Of a DNA stretch of 64,000 nt, positions 55,101 through 63,152 are shown piece after piece (positions within the stretch are counted from its first letter, which is position 1; every line of letters begins with the position of its first letter). Source of the stretch: Streptantibioticus cattleyicolor NRRL 8057 = DSM 46488 (lineage in GTDB: Bacteria > Actinomycetota > Actinomycetes > Streptomycetales > Streptomycetaceae); the NCBI RefSeq assembly GCF_000240165.1, contig NC_017586.1, positions 5,469,228-5,533,227 on the forward strand, given 5' to 3'. The notes beneath the pieces were generated by a model. That model made no database searches. It was not told the origin of the DNA and saw nothing but the letters and a program-made list of their open reading frames with translations. Position numbers and translations under genes: made by a program.

Positions 55101-55409
55101 GTGGAAAAGTTTGAATGGCGTACCGCCAGCGCGTGCGCTTACAAGAAGAACGACCCGCGTTGTGTGGAGGTGGCCACCAACGTGCCCGGCGCGGTCGCCG
55201 TCCGCGACGGGGTCAAGCTCCAGAAGGACAGACAGGCCGGTGGGCCCCAGGACCCGGAGAAGGTCTCCGCAAGCGCCCGGCTGCACCATGGAGCGCTACG
55301 GCAGGCGCCGCGCCGAGGGAGCCAAGAAGCTAGCCGCTTCCAGCGCTGCCCGCATCGGCCCGTCATCCCTGGTCCGACCAGGAAGTTCGCTCGTCTGTTG
55401 GTCACGTGA
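55101..55409 (+). CDS. DUF397-like protein with a divergent C-terminus
   Basis: 102 residues. Residues 1-37 read as DUF397: FEWRTASACAYKKNDPRCVEVATNVPGAVAVRDG (key CVEVA and VAVRD). The second half (KLQKDRQAGGPQDPEKVSASARLHH..) does not match the family, and its composition is unlike neighbouring genes, so a past frameshift or recombination is possible; I could not find a frame that restores the family ending. GTG at 55101 with AAGGGAA 5 bases upstream. Confidence 0.5.
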   Translation: MEKFEWRTASACAYKKNDPRCVEVATNVPGAVAVRDGVKLQKDRQAGGPQDPEKVSASARLHHGALRQAPRRGSQEASRFQRCPHRPVIPGPTRKFARLLVT

Positions 55410-55438
55410 CCGGTCGCGCAGCAACCGGAGAAATAGAA

Positions 55439-55461
55439 AGACCCCAGCTCAGCTGGGGTCT
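55439..55461 (-). terminator. terminator after tRNA-Leu
   Basis: On the minus strand AGACCCCAGCT-G-AGCTGGGGTCT, 11-bp arms, followed by TTCTATTT. It begins just after the encoded CCA end of the tRNA. Confidence 0.85.
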
Positions 55462-55465
55462 CTAC

Positions 55466-55553
55466 TGGTGTCCGAGGGGGGACTTGAACCCCCACGCCCG
55501 ATAAAGGGCACTAGCACCTCAAGCTAGCGCGTCTGCCATTCCGCCACCCGGAC
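55466..55553 (-). tRNA. tRNA-Leu (anticodon GAG), CCA encoded
   Basis: 88 bases on the minus strand. Acceptor stem GTCCGGG/CCTCGGAC, anticodon stem CTAGC-TTGAGGT-GCTAG with GAG anticodon, long variable arm TGCCCTTTATCGGGCG (class II), T arm TGGGG-GTTCAAG-TCCCC, discriminator A and genomic CCA. Reads CUC/CUU Leu codons. Confidence 0.97.
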
Positions 55554-55780
55554 CGGGTTGCCTTCCGCGGGCTGCCCCGCGGCGACGAGGTAAACCATAG
55601 CAAAGATCTGGACATCCGCCGATCGCCGGGGTGGTGGGGGCGGGGCGGGGGAGCTGGTGTGACGGGCGTGTGACAAGGCGCGGGGGCCTTTGGGGGCGGG
55701 GTGGCGGGGAGGGAGGATGGCGGGGAGCGCCGTTGCGCGCACCACGGCGGACGGCGAGCGGCAGTCAACGAGGAGGCAGC

Positions 55781-57106
55781 GTGAGCGAGTCGAACCCGGC
55801 ACGGACGATCACCGGCGAGGACGAGGTGGTCGACCTGTGCCGTGATCTGATCCGGATCGACACCAGCAACTACGGCGACCACTCGGGCCCGGGGGAGCGG
55901 GCCGCCGCCGAGTACGTGGCCGAGAAGCTCGCCGAGGTCGGACTCGAACCGCAGATCTTCGAGTCGCACAAGGGCCGGGCCTCCACCGTCGCCCGCATCG
56001 AGGGCGAGGACCCCTCCCGGCCGGCGCTGCTGATCCACGGCCACACCGACGTCGTCCCGGCCAACGCCGCCGACTGGACGCACCATCCGTTCAGCGGTGA
56101 GGTGGCCGACGGCTGCGTGTGGGGGCGTGGCGCGGTCGACATGAAGGACATGGACGCGATGACGCTCGCGGTCGTCCGCGACCGGCTGCGCAGCGGTCGC
56201 AAGCCGCCCCGGGACATCGTGCTGGCCTTCCTGGCGGACGAGGAGGCCGGCGGGGTCTACGGGGCCCGTCACCTGGTCGACAAGCATCCCGGCCTGTTCG
56301 AAGGGGTCACCGAGGCGATCGGCGAGGTCGGCGGCTTCTCCTTCACCGTCAACGACAACCTGCGGCTCTACCTGGTCGAGACGGCCGAGAAGGGCATGCA
56401 CTGGATGCGGCTGACCGTCGAGGGCACGGCCGGCCACGGCTCGATGACCAACGACGACAACGCCGTCACCGAGCTGTGCGAGGCGGTCGCGCGGCTGGGC
56501 CGCCACCCGTTCCCGGTCCGCGTCACCAAGACCGTGCGCTCCTTCCTGGACGAGCTCTCCGACGCGCTCGGCACCCCGCTCGACCCGGAGGACATGGACG
56601 AGACGATCAAGAAGCTGGGCGGCATCGCCAAGCTGATCGGCGCTACGCTCCGTAACACCGTCGCGCCGACGATGCTGGGCGCCGGCTACAAGGTCAACGT
56701 GATCCCCGGCCAGGCGACGGCGCACGTGGACGCGCGTTTCCTGCCCGGTTTCGAGGAGGAGTTCCTGGCCGAGATCGACCGGGTGCTCGGGCCAAGGGTC
56801 AAGCGCGAGGACGTTCATGCCGACAAGGCATTGGAGACCAGTTTCGACGGTGCCCTGGTGGAGGCGATGCAGACCGCGCTGCGGGCGGAGGACCCGATCG
56901 CCCGCGCCGTTCCGTACTGCCTGTCCGGCGGCACGGACGCCAAGTCCTTCGACGACCTGGGCATCCGCTGCTTCGGCTTCGCGCCGCTGCGGCTGCCGCC
57001 GGAGCTGGACTTCGCCGGGATGTTCCACGGCGTGGACGAGCGGGTGCCGGTGGACGGGCTCCAGTTCGGGGTCCGGGTGCTGGACCGGTTCATCGACCTG
57101 AGCTGA
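55781..57106 (+). CDS. M20 family metallopeptidase
   Basis: 441 residues, cytoplasmic. Two-zinc M20 peptidase: LLIHGHTDVVPA (~86; metal His and Asp), VWGRGAVDMKDMDAM (~112; bridging Asp), AFLADEEAGGVYG (~150; catalytic and metal Glu), then the dimerisation lid (MRLTVEGTAGHGSMTNDDNAV, key GTAGHGSM ~215) and AGMFHGVDERVP near the end (last metal His). Family knowledge: amino-acid deacylase or dipeptidase; substrate not set. GTG at 55781 follows GAGGAGG. A hairpin terminator follows the stop. Confidence 0.9.
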   Translation: MSESNPARTITGEDEVVDLCRDLIRIDTSNYGDHSGPGERAAAEYVAEKLAEVGLEPQIFESHKGRASTVARIEGEDPSRPALLIHGHTDVVPANAADWTHHPFSGEVADGCVWGRGAVDMKDMDAMTLAVVRDRLRSGRKPPRDIVLAFLADEEAGGVYGARHLVDKHPGLFEGVTEAIGEVGGFSFTVNDNLRLYLVETAEKGMHWMRLTVEGTAGHGSMTNDDNAVTELCEAVARLGRHPFPVRVTKTVRSFLDELSDALGTPLDPEDMDETIKKLGGIAKLIGATLRNTVAPTMLGAGYKVNVIPGQATAHVDARFLPGFEEEFLAEIDRVLGPRVKREDVHADKALETSFDGALVEAMQTALRAEDPIARAVPYCLSGGTDAKSFDDLGIRCFGFAPLRLPPELDFAGMFHGVDERVPVDGLQFGVRVLDRFIDLS

Positions 57107-57138
57107 ACCGGCGAACGACGGTTACGGAACGTGACCGC

Positions 57139-57167
57139 GCCCGGCGGGACGACGTGTTCCGCCGGGC
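57139..57167 (+). terminator. terminator hairpin after M20 peptidase gene
   Basis: GCCCGGCGG / CCGCCGGGC, 9 bp, 11-base loop, 32 bases after the stop. Confidence 0.65.
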
Positions 57168-57267
57168 ACGGGCAGAAGGAGTGAGGGACCAGGAGACGAC
57201 AGCCACAGCAGTGATCTTCGGCAGCGTGTGCGGTGCTCACCGGTACGGGTGAACGGGTGAGCGTACG

Positions 57268-57295
57268 CGTTGCCCTGCCTTCATGCCCTCGTTGA
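57268..57295 (+). promoter_or_regulatory. sigma-BldN-type promoter of the short chaplin gene
   Basis: CGTTGC (57268-57273) - 16 bases - CGTTGA (57290-57295). The -10 is identical to the CGTTGA of the sigma-BldN pattern CGTAAC-N16-CGTTGA; the -35 matches 4 of 6. Chaplins are known BldN targets. Position 50 bases before the start. A 9-bp hairpin (57300-57324) covers the expected start of the transcript. Confidence 0.6.
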
Positions 57296-57344
57296 GTGGG
57301 TGCGGTCCGCGGCTGGGACCGCACTGTCAATGAGAGGAAACATC

Positions 57345-57578
57345 ATGGTCAAGAAGGTCATCGCCGCGGCGGCTGCCACCGGCAGCCTGGTGCTGGCGGG
57401 TGCGGGCATGGCCGTTGCCGACAGCGGTGCGCAGGGCGCGGCCGTGCAGTCCCCCGGCGTGCTCTCCGGCAACGTGGTGCAGGTCCCGGTCCACGTCCCG
57501 GTGAACGCCTGCGGTGACACCATCAACGTGATCGGGGTGCTCAACCCCGCGTTCGGCAACCACTGCGACAACAGGTGA
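57345..57578 (+). CDS. chpH: short chaplin (ChpH-like)
   Basis: 77 residues. Signal peptide MVKKVIAAAAATGSLVLAGAGMAVA, cleaved near 25; the mature part is one chaplin domain: GVLSGNVVQVPVHVPVNACGDTINVIGVLNPAFGNHCDN with the two Cys of the conserved disulfide (ACGDT and GNHC). Family knowledge: secreted surface-active peptide that coats aerial hyphae and spores, assembling into amyloid fibres. AGAGGAAA before the ATG. Followed 354 bases later by a long chaplin, the same pairing as chpH-chpC in S. coelicolor. The letter assignment is by layout. Confidence 0.88.
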   Translation: MVKKVIAAAAATGSLVLAGAGMAVADSGAQGAAVQSPGVLSGNVVQVPVHVPVNACGDTINVIGVLNPAFGNHCDNR

Positions 57579-57610
57579 CCATCCGGGCCCGGTGACCGTA
57601 CACGTCAGTG

Positions 57611-57638
57611 CGTGACTTCTCGTGCCGTGGGCCGTTGA
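57611..57638 (+). promoter_or_regulatory. sigma-BldN-type promoter of the long chaplin gene
   Basis: CGTGAC (57611-57616) - 16 bases - CGTTGA (57633-57638); matches CGTAAC-N16-CGTTGA at 11 of 12 fixed positions. It implies a long untranslated leader for the chpC-like gene. Confidence 0.65.
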
Positions 57639-57671
57639 GCCGAACGGTGCCGAAAGTCGGTGTCGTCGTGC

Positions 57672-57696
57672 GTCCGGGACGTGTGGCGTCCCGGAC
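57672..57696 (+). terminator. hairpin in the chpH-chpC gap (terminator or leader element)
   Basis: Perfect 10-bp stem, 5-base loop. It could terminate the short chaplin transcript, or act as an attenuator in the chpC leader since it lies behind the chpC promoter. Confidence 0.5.
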
Positions 57697-57932
57697 GACC
57701 GCGCCAGAGGCGTTCCGCGTCCGTGACGTTTTCCGCGTTTCGGCGTTTTACCTCCGTACGTGACGTCGAGTCGCACCCGTCAGCGGTCCGATTCCGCGCG
57801 GCCCTGGAGCGCTCCGGTGCTCCAGGGCCGTCGGCGATCACCGCGGACACGCGGAGTCCATCCCGCGGCCCCCCGCCACGCGGGCTCGTCAGGGCCCGTG
57901 AGCAACCAGCACAGCAGAAGGCAGGGAACAGC

Positions 57933-58757
57933 ATGAGACAGGTCACCAGAACGGGCCTGATCACCATCATCGCAACGAGCGGCGTGCTCGCCGTGACCGG
58001 TGGATACGCGTTCGCCGACTCGGGAGCGAGCGGGGTCTCCGCGAACTCCCCGGGCGTACTGTCGGGCAACACCGTGCAGGTGCCGGTCAACGTCCCGGTG
58101 AACGCCTGCGGCGACACCGTCGATGTGGTCGGGGCGCTCAACCCCGCCTTCGGCAACAACTGCGTGAACGGCGGCCACGGCCATGGTCACGGCCACGGCC
58201 AGAGCCACAGCTACCACCACGGCGGCGGCGCCTCGGCGCGCGGGGCTTCCACCGGCTCACCCGGCGTCGGCTCCGGCAACACCGTCCAGGCGCCGGTGGA
58301 CGTCCCGGTGAACGCCTGCGGCGACACCGTGGACGTGGTCGGGGCGCTCAACCCGGCGTACGGCAACGGCTGCGCCAACCACGGCGGCGGGCGCCACCAC
58401 CACCAGCCTCCGCAGCACGGCCACCAGCCGCCGCCTCCCGGGCAGGGCCACCAGCCGCCCCCGCCGGAGGAGCACCAGCCCCCGGAGCAGGGCGGCGGCC
58501 ACCAGCCCCCCCAGGGGCACCAGCCGCCGCCGCAGCACGTCCACGTGCCGCCGCAGCACGGCGGTCACCAGGGCAACGGCGCGCGCCCCCCGCAGCCGGT
58601 GCACCACCAGGTGACCCCGCCGCGCCCCGCGCCCCAGGAGTCCGGGGAGGCGCTGGCGCACACCGGCACCGACCAGCTCGGGCTGCTCGGCCTGGTCAGC
58701 GCCGGGCTGCTGGCCACCGGCAGCGTGCTCTACCGCCGGGGCCGGGCACACCGCTGA
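57933..58757 (+). CDS. chpC: long chaplin with two chaplin domains and sortase signal (ChpC-like)
   Basis: 274 residues. Signal peptide to ~29 (AVTGGYAFADSG). Two chaplin domains: ~35-78 (GVLSGNTVQVPVNVPVNACGDTVDVV.., GNNC) and ~104-146 (GVGSGNTVQAPVDVPVNACGDTVDVV.., GNGC). A ~90-residue linker rich in His, Gln and Pro (many HQPP repeats) follows, then the sortase motif LAHTG (~242), a hydrophobic helix and RRGRAHR. Family knowledge: anchored by class E sortase to the cell wall and seeds the hydrophobic surface layer. Linker composition is unusual. AGGGAA before the ATG. Confidence 0.92.
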   Translation: MRQVTRTGLITIIATSGVLAVTGGYAFADSGASGVSANSPGVLSGNTVQVPVNVPVNACGDTVDVVGALNPAFGNNCVNGGHGHGHGHGQSHSYHHGGGASARGASTGSPGVGSGNTVQAPVDVPVNACGDTVDVVGALNPAYGNGCANHGGGRHHHQPPQHGHQPPPPGQGHQPPPPEEHQPPEQGGGHQPPQGHQPPPQHVHVPPQHGGHQGNGARPPQPVHHQVTPPRPAPQESGEALAHTGTDQLGLLGLVSAGLLATGSVLYRRGRAHR

Positions 58758-58795
58758 GCCGGCCCACCACCGGCCGGGCCGCAGGGCCCGACAGC

Positions 58796-58832
58796 GAACA
58801 GGGCGACCGCACGCCATGCGGTCGCCCTGTTC
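58796..58832. terminator. strong bidirectional terminator
   Basis: GAACAGGGCGACCGCA / TGCGGTCGCCCTGTTC, 16 bp perfect, 5-base loop, between the convergent chpC-like and DUF5703 genes. Confidence 0.85.
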
Positions 58833-58850
58833 CGCGTTGCGCGGCCCCGC

Positions 58851-59039
58851 TCACCAGGTGGCGCGGACCTGACGGATGATCCGGCGGCGCAGCCGTACCT
58901 TGCGGCTGCCGTCCGGGTACAGCCGCAACCGGTCCAGCTCCCAGTGCCCGTACTCGGCATGCTCGGTCAACAGACGCCGGGCGGCGTTGCGGGACACACC
59001 ACGCGGCACATACACGTCTTGAAATTCCCATTCAGGCAT
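58851..59039 (-). CDS. DUF5703 family protein
   Basis: 62 residues: MPEWEFQDVYVPRGVSRNAA at the start, HWELDRLRLYPDGSRKVRLRRRI in the middle. It matches DUF5703, a small basic actinobacterial family of unknown function that is widespread in streptomycetes. Ends shortly before the strong terminator. Divergent from the gene at 59088. Confidence 0.82.
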   Translation of the reverse strand: MPEWEFQDVYVPRGVSRNAARRLLTEHAEYGHWELDRLRLYPDGSRKVRLRRRIIRQVRATW

Positions 59040-59087
59040 CGGTATCTATTGTGCGTGAGGCGGCCCGGTGCGGATAGCGTCTGCACC

Positions 59088-59696
59088 ATGTCTGATGCCG
59101 CGCAGCCCACCGCCACCGAGGTACGTGCCGCCGCCGAGGCGGTCAAGGCGGCCATCGACCGCCACCTCGCCGCGATCGAGAACCGCACGGGCGAGGACGA
59201 CCCCGAGGTCTTCGCCGCGTTCGACGCCCTGGCTTCGGCCGCCGAACACTACGACGAACTGCTCTACGACGCCTACGACGAAGTCACCCCGTTCGAAGTA
59301 CCCGCCGGCGACTCGCTGCCCGCCTACGCCGGGCCGGAGAACCCCGGCGCGATCAGCGTCTTCGTCCGCCGGGACTACACCATCGCCGACCCGCAGCGCC
59401 TGATCACCCAGGCCGACCGGGTCACCGACGACGTCACCGGGGTCGGTGCCGGGGTCAACGCGGCCATCGGCGTGCTCTTCGGGGAGTACGAACCGGACGA
59501 AATCGCCTCCCGGCACAAGGAGTTCGGCCTGGAGGAGGGCGACTCGACGCTGTGGGTGTCGGCGGCCCGGCCCACCGAACCGGGCGAATGGCTGTCGGCC
59601 CCCTTCGACCAGGCCGACCCCGAGCTGATCATCTGCCGGTTCGACGTCAGCTCGGTCTACGACGACGAACTGGAGGCGCTCGACCCGGAACGGTGA
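59088..59696 (+). CDS. conserved hypothetical acidic protein
   Basis: 202 residues, rich in Asp/Glu. A helical N-terminal half (residues ~5-60: TATEVRAAAEAVKAAIDRHL.., AAFDALASAAEHYDELLYDAYDE) precedes a mixed alpha/beta part (ISVFVRRDYTIADPQRLI, GVNAAIGVLFGEYEPDEIASRH, STLWVSAARPTEPGEWLSAPF). No signal peptide or membrane segment, so probably cytoplasmic. It looks like a conserved streptomycete protein without a named domain; no function assigned. The ribosome site is weak (GGATAG). Convergent with the RecD2-like gene behind a strong hairpin. Confidence 0.72.
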   Translation: MSDAAQPTATEVRAAAEAVKAAIDRHLAAIENRTGEDDPEVFAAFDALASAAEHYDELLYDAYDEVTPFEVPAGDSLPAYAGPENPGAISVFVRRDYTIADPQRLITQADRVTDDVTGVGAGVNAAIGVLFGEYEPDEIASRHKEFGLEEGDSTLWVSAARPTEPGEWLSAPFDQADPELIICRFDVSSVYDDELEALDPER

Positions 59697-59708
59697 GCGC
59701 CACCCCGG

Positions 59709-59749
59709 CCGTCGCCCGCCCACGGCCCGGACCGCCGGGCGGGCGACGG
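59709..59749. terminator. bidirectional terminator
   Basis: CCGTCGCCCGCCC / GGGCGGGCGACGG, 13 bp perfect, 15-base loop, between convergent genes. Confidence 0.8.
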
Positions 59750-59766
59750 ATCTCCGGGACCAGGGC

Positions 59767-62073
59767 CTACGCGTCCGCCAGACCGGCGCCGTGCTCACCC
59801 AGCACCGCGCGCAGCCGGGTCGTCCGCTCCTTGGCCGGCCGTTCCACCACGGTCTGCTGGAGATCGGCCCCCTGCACCACCGACAGATGCGTTTCCGCGC
59901 GGCCGAAGGCGGTGTAGACCCACTGACGGGTCAGCGCCTGCCCCGCGTCGCCCGGGACCACGGCGACCACCGCCGGCCAGCGCGAGCCGGCCGCCTGGTG
60001 GGCGGTGAGCGCCCAGCCGTGCCGCACCGCCGCCGCGACCTGGTCCGGCGGCACCACCACGGCGGCGCCCTCGCACTCCAGATGGAGCCCCGCCGCGTCA
60101 CCGGACGTGACCGTCGCGGGCAGCGCGCGGCCCGGCGCCGGGACGTACACCACCCGGTCGCCCGGGTCGAAGCCGCCGAAACGCCCGGGCCCTGGGTTGA
60201 GCCGCTCCTTCAGCGCCGCGTTGAGCGCCCTGGTGCCCACCGGGCCGCCGTGGCCGACGGTGACCACCTGGGTGCGCGGCGCGGGGACGCCGATGGCCCG
60301 CGGAATGGAATCGGCCACCAGCTGGACGGTACGGTGCACCGCCTCCCCGGGGTCGCGCACCGGCACGATCACCACTTCCCGGCCGGGGGCGTCGACCGGG
60401 GTCAGCTCGCCCACCCCGATGCCCGAGACCAGCTCGCCGACCGGGCCGGGGTCCGGGGTGCGGGAGACCACCTGGGGGCAGACCCGGGCGGCCAGCAGGT
60501 CGGCGAAGACCCGCCCCGGACCGGCGGACCACAACACCGCGGGGTCGCCGCTGAGCACCAGGCGGGCGCCGTCGGGCACCGACTCGACCAAGGTGGCGGC
60601 CAGTTCGACGTCGAGGCGCGGGGCGTCCACCACCGCCAGCAGGTCCAGCGCGAAGGCGCCCTCCGCGTCCCGGCCCGGGCCCTCGGCGCCGGAGAGCAGC
60701 CCGTCCACGGTGACCGCCGCCTCGTCACCGCCCGGGCCGATCGACTCGGCGAGCCGGCGCCGCCCGTCCGGCGTGAACGCGGCGGCGTACGCCCGCAGTC
60801 CGGCCGCGCGAGCCGCCGCGACCAGCGCCGCCGGCTCGGCACGCGCCGCCTCACCGCCGGTGTGCGCGACGAGTCCGTGGCCGGCCACGGCACGGATCAA
60901 CTCCGCGGCGGACGGCGTCGGCGCTGCCCCCGCCGCCGCCTCCCAGTCAACGGCGGACCGCGCGTGGTGATCCCCGCCAGGGCCGGCCTCCTCGGCGCCG
61001 TCGGTCCCGTTGACGCCCCGGGTCTGTCCGGCGCCCTGGCCGTCCGTGACCTGTCCGGCGCCGTCGGCCCCCTGGCCGTTCCCGGTGGGCCTGGCCGCGT
61101 CGTCGCTCCCGCGCTGTCCGGCCGTCTCGGCGTCTGCCACGCTCCCGGGCACCGGGCCGTCCTCGCCCGGCCCGGCTGCGTCGACGTTCCCGGACCCTCC
61201 GGCGGCGTCGGCGTCCTCGGCGACCGCGGGCTCGTCGGCCGACTCCGCGTCCCCGGCGCGCCGTTCGTCGTCCGCGTCGTCCTCCGCGCCGACGGACCCC
61301 GGCGCCCCCTCCGACGGAACGCTGTTGGCCAGCCGGACCAGGGCGTCCGCCAGGGACTCCTCGGCCAGCGCGTAGCGGTCGAGGGCGAGGAGGACGGTGA
61401 CGGGGGTCTCGTCGTCGGGGGCGGCGCCCGGGGTCGGGCGTTCCTCGTGGAAGACCATGACCTGGCCCTCCTCGACGGCACGCCGGATCACCGTTTCGGC
61501 GTCCGGCACCGACTGCTTCGCCAACGCGTCGGCGAGCACCGGCCATTCGAGCGCGGTGTGGCCGGCCTCGGCGGCCTGCTCCAGCAGACGGCCGAGCACC
61601 GCCCGGCCGCGGCGTTCGTCGCCGGGTCCGCACGCCGGGCCGAGCAGCGTGCGGGCGAAGCCGTCGGCCTGGTCGAGGCGTACCCCGGGGAGTGACAGCA
61701 CCCGCCACGGGTCCTCGCGCAGCAGCTCGCCGGCGCGTTCGCCGAGCACGGCCATCGCCGGGCCGGCGAGCGCGGCGGGGGCGCCGCCGGCGCCGAGCAC
61801 CTGCCGGGCCGCGGCCACCGGCTCGGCGGGCAGCGGGGTCGTGGCGGGCGCGGCGGACGGGGCTACGGGCGCGGGCGCCGGCGCGGTGGGCGGCGGGGCG
61901 GGCGCGGCCGGCCGGTCACCGCTCTCGATCGCCCGTACCGCCTGGGCGAGCCGGGCCAGCTCGGGCGAGCGCGCCCCGGCCGGCGGGCGGTCGGGCCCGG
62001 GCACGGGGGCGCCCGTTCCGGGGCCGGCCTCCGCGTCCTGCTCGGCGCCTCGGGCGGTGGGGTCCGTGCTCAC
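59767..62073 (-). CDS. RecD2-like helicase homologue that has lost its ATPase motifs
   Basis: 768 residues. ~30-90 Pro/Ala-rich; ~90-240 the RecD2-type helix-hairpin-helix region (LREDPWRVLSLPGVRLDQADGFA, key LPGVRLDQAD ~128); ~240-400 a low-complexity Asp/Gly/Ala insertion; ~405-700 the place of the two RecA-like motor domains; the end resembles the UvrD-C2 region (GWALTAHQAAGSRWPAVVAVVP, QWVYTAFGRAETHLSVVQGAD). Walker A GxxGTGKT reads VAHTGGEAAR, Walker B DE reads LLAVVDAPRLD, and TxHKxQG reads TAHQAAG. So ATP hydrolysis is unlikely. GTG overlaps the aldo/keto reductase stop (GTGA). Confidence 0.75.
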   Translation of the reverse strand: MSTDPTARGAEQDAEAGPGTGAPVPGPDRPPAGARSPELARLAQAVRAIESGDRPAAPAPPPTAPAPAPVAPSAAPATTPLPAEPVAAARQVLGAGGAPAALAGPAMAVLGERAGELLREDPWRVLSLPGVRLDQADGFARTLLGPACGPGDERRGRAVLGRLLEQAAEAGHTALEWPVLADALAKQSVPDAETVIRRAVEEGQVMVFHEERPTPGAAPDDETPVTVLLALDRYALAEESLADALVRLANSVPSEGAPGSVGAEDDADDERRAGDAESADEPAVAEDADAAGGSGNVDAAGPGEDGPVPGSVADAETAGQRGSDDAARPTGNGQGADGAGQVTDGQGAGQTRGVNGTDGAEEAGPGGDHHARSAVDWEAAAGAAPTPSAAELIRAVAGHGLVAHTGGEAARAEPAALVAAARAAGLRAYAAAFTPDGRRRLAESIGPGGDEAAVTVDGLLSGAEGPGRDAEGAFALDLLAVVDAPRLDVELAATLVESVPDGARLVLSGDPAVLWSAGPGRVFADLLAARVCPQVVSRTPDPGPVGELVSGIGVGELTPVDAPGREVVIVPVRDPGEAVHRTVQLVADSIPRAIGVPAPRTQVVTVGHGGPVGTRALNAALKERLNPGPGRFGGFDPGDRVVYVPAPGRALPATVTSGDAAGLHLECEGAAVVVPPDQVAAAVRHGWALTAHQAAGSRWPAVVAVVPGDAGQALTRQWVYTAFGRAETHLSVVQGADLQQTVVERPAKERTTRLRAVLGEHGAGLADA

Positions 62074-63050
62074 AGCGTGCTCCAGTCGTGGTCGGGGTAG
62101 CGATGCACCGGCGCCGACACGTCGTCCAGCGCCTGGCAGATCTCATCCGGAAGGGTAAGCGCCTCCACTGACAACGCCTGACCGAGCTGCTGCGCGTTGC
62201 GGGCGCCGACGATGGGGGCGACCACCCCCGGCCGGTCGCGTACCCACGCCAGCGCCACCTGCAACGGGGTGACGGCGAGCCCGTCGGCGGCGGTGGCGAC
62301 CGCGTCCACGATCAGCCGCGCCGTCTCGTCCAGATAGGGCGCGACGAACGGCGCGAGGTCGTCGGAGCCGCCCCGCGACTGAGGCGGTATGCCGTGCCGG
62401 TACTTGCCGGTGAGCACCCCGCGCCCCAGCGGCGAGGACGGCAGCAGCCCCACCCCCAGGTCGAGCGCGGCGGGCAGCACCTCGCGTTCCACGCCGCGTT
62501 GCAGCAGCGAGTACTCCATCTGCGTGCTGGCCAGCGGGGTGCGGCCGGGGGCGGCGCGCTGCCAGGTGGCGGCCTTCGCCAGCTGCCAGCCGCAGTAGTT
62601 GGAGACCCCGGCGTACCGTGCCCGGCCGGAGGCCACCGCGATGTCCAGCGCCTGGAGGGTCTCCTCCAGCGGGGTCGCCGGATCGTAGGCGTGCACCTGC
62701 CACAGGTCGACGTGGTCGGTGCCGAGCCGCTGCAACGAGGCGTCCAGCGCGGAGAGCAGATGGCCGCGGGAGCAGTCGAAACGCCGGTCGGGGTGGGGCA
62801 CGCTGCCCGCCTTGGTGGCGATGACCAGGTCGGACCGGGGCACCAGCCCGTCCATCAGCCGCCCCAGCAGATACTCGGCGCCGCCGTCGGCGTACACGTC
62901 GGCGGTGTCCACCAGCGTGCCGCCCGCCTCCCAGAACGTCTTGAGCTGGTCGGCCGCGTCCCGTTCCCCGCCGCCGCGCCCCCACATCAGGGTGCCCAGC
63001 CCGAGACGCGACACGCGCAGACCGGTACGGCCGAGATGTCTTGGCTCCAT
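62070..63050 (-). CDS. aldo/keto reductase
   Basis: 326 residues, NADPH-dependent TIM-barrel reductase. Catalytic tetrad: Asp in LVDTADVYADGGAE (~48), Tyr (~53), Lys in VIATKAGSVPHP (~79), His in LWQVHAYDPATP (~120). Cofactor-binding end: SPLGRGVLTGKYRHG (~208) and VAPIVGARNAQQL (~283). LGLGTLMWG at the start places it in the YajO/Tas-like group. Substrate unknown. The stop overlaps the RecD2-like start by 3 bases, so the two are one operon. Confidence 0.9.
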   Translation of the reverse strand: MEPRHLGRTGLRVSRLGLGTLMWGRGGGERDAADQLKTFWEAGGTLVDTADVYADGGAEYLLGRLMDGLVPRSDLVIATKAGSVPHPDRRFDCSRGHLLSALDASLQRLGTDHVDLWQVHAYDPATPLEETLQALDIAVASGRARYAGVSNYCGWQLAKAATWQRAAPGRTPLASTQMEYSLLQRGVEREVLPAALDLGVGLLPSSPLGRGVLTGKYRHGIPPQSRGGSDDLAPFVAPYLDETARLIVDAVATAADGLAVTPLQVALAWVRDRPGVVAPIVGARNAQQLGQALSVEALTLPDEICQALDDVSAPVHRYPDHDWSTL

Positions 63051-63152
63051 GCCCGGTGACCTTACTTGCCGAGGGGTGCGCGGGGGACGCTGTGGCGCAC
63101 CCGACAGGCGCGGGGGCCGGTCCGGCGCGCTACGCTCCGGGCGACGACGACG

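Larger units (their letters stand above)
57579..57932. other. 354-base chaplin intergenic region: promoter and structured leader
   Basis: No gene. In order it holds a sigma-BldN-type promoter (57611-57638), a hairpin GTCCGGGACG-TGTGG-CGTCCCGGAC (57672-57696), and a second hairpin GCCCTGGAGC-8 bases-GCTCCAGGGC (57801-57828). If the promoter is used, chpC has a ~290-base leader carrying both hairpins. Confidence 0.6.

Noticed and set aside
58381-58600. Repeated HQPP-coding units resembling a tandem array or CRISPR
   Set aside because: Repeats are short, in frame and part of the chaplin spacer; no constant repeat/variable spacer pattern.
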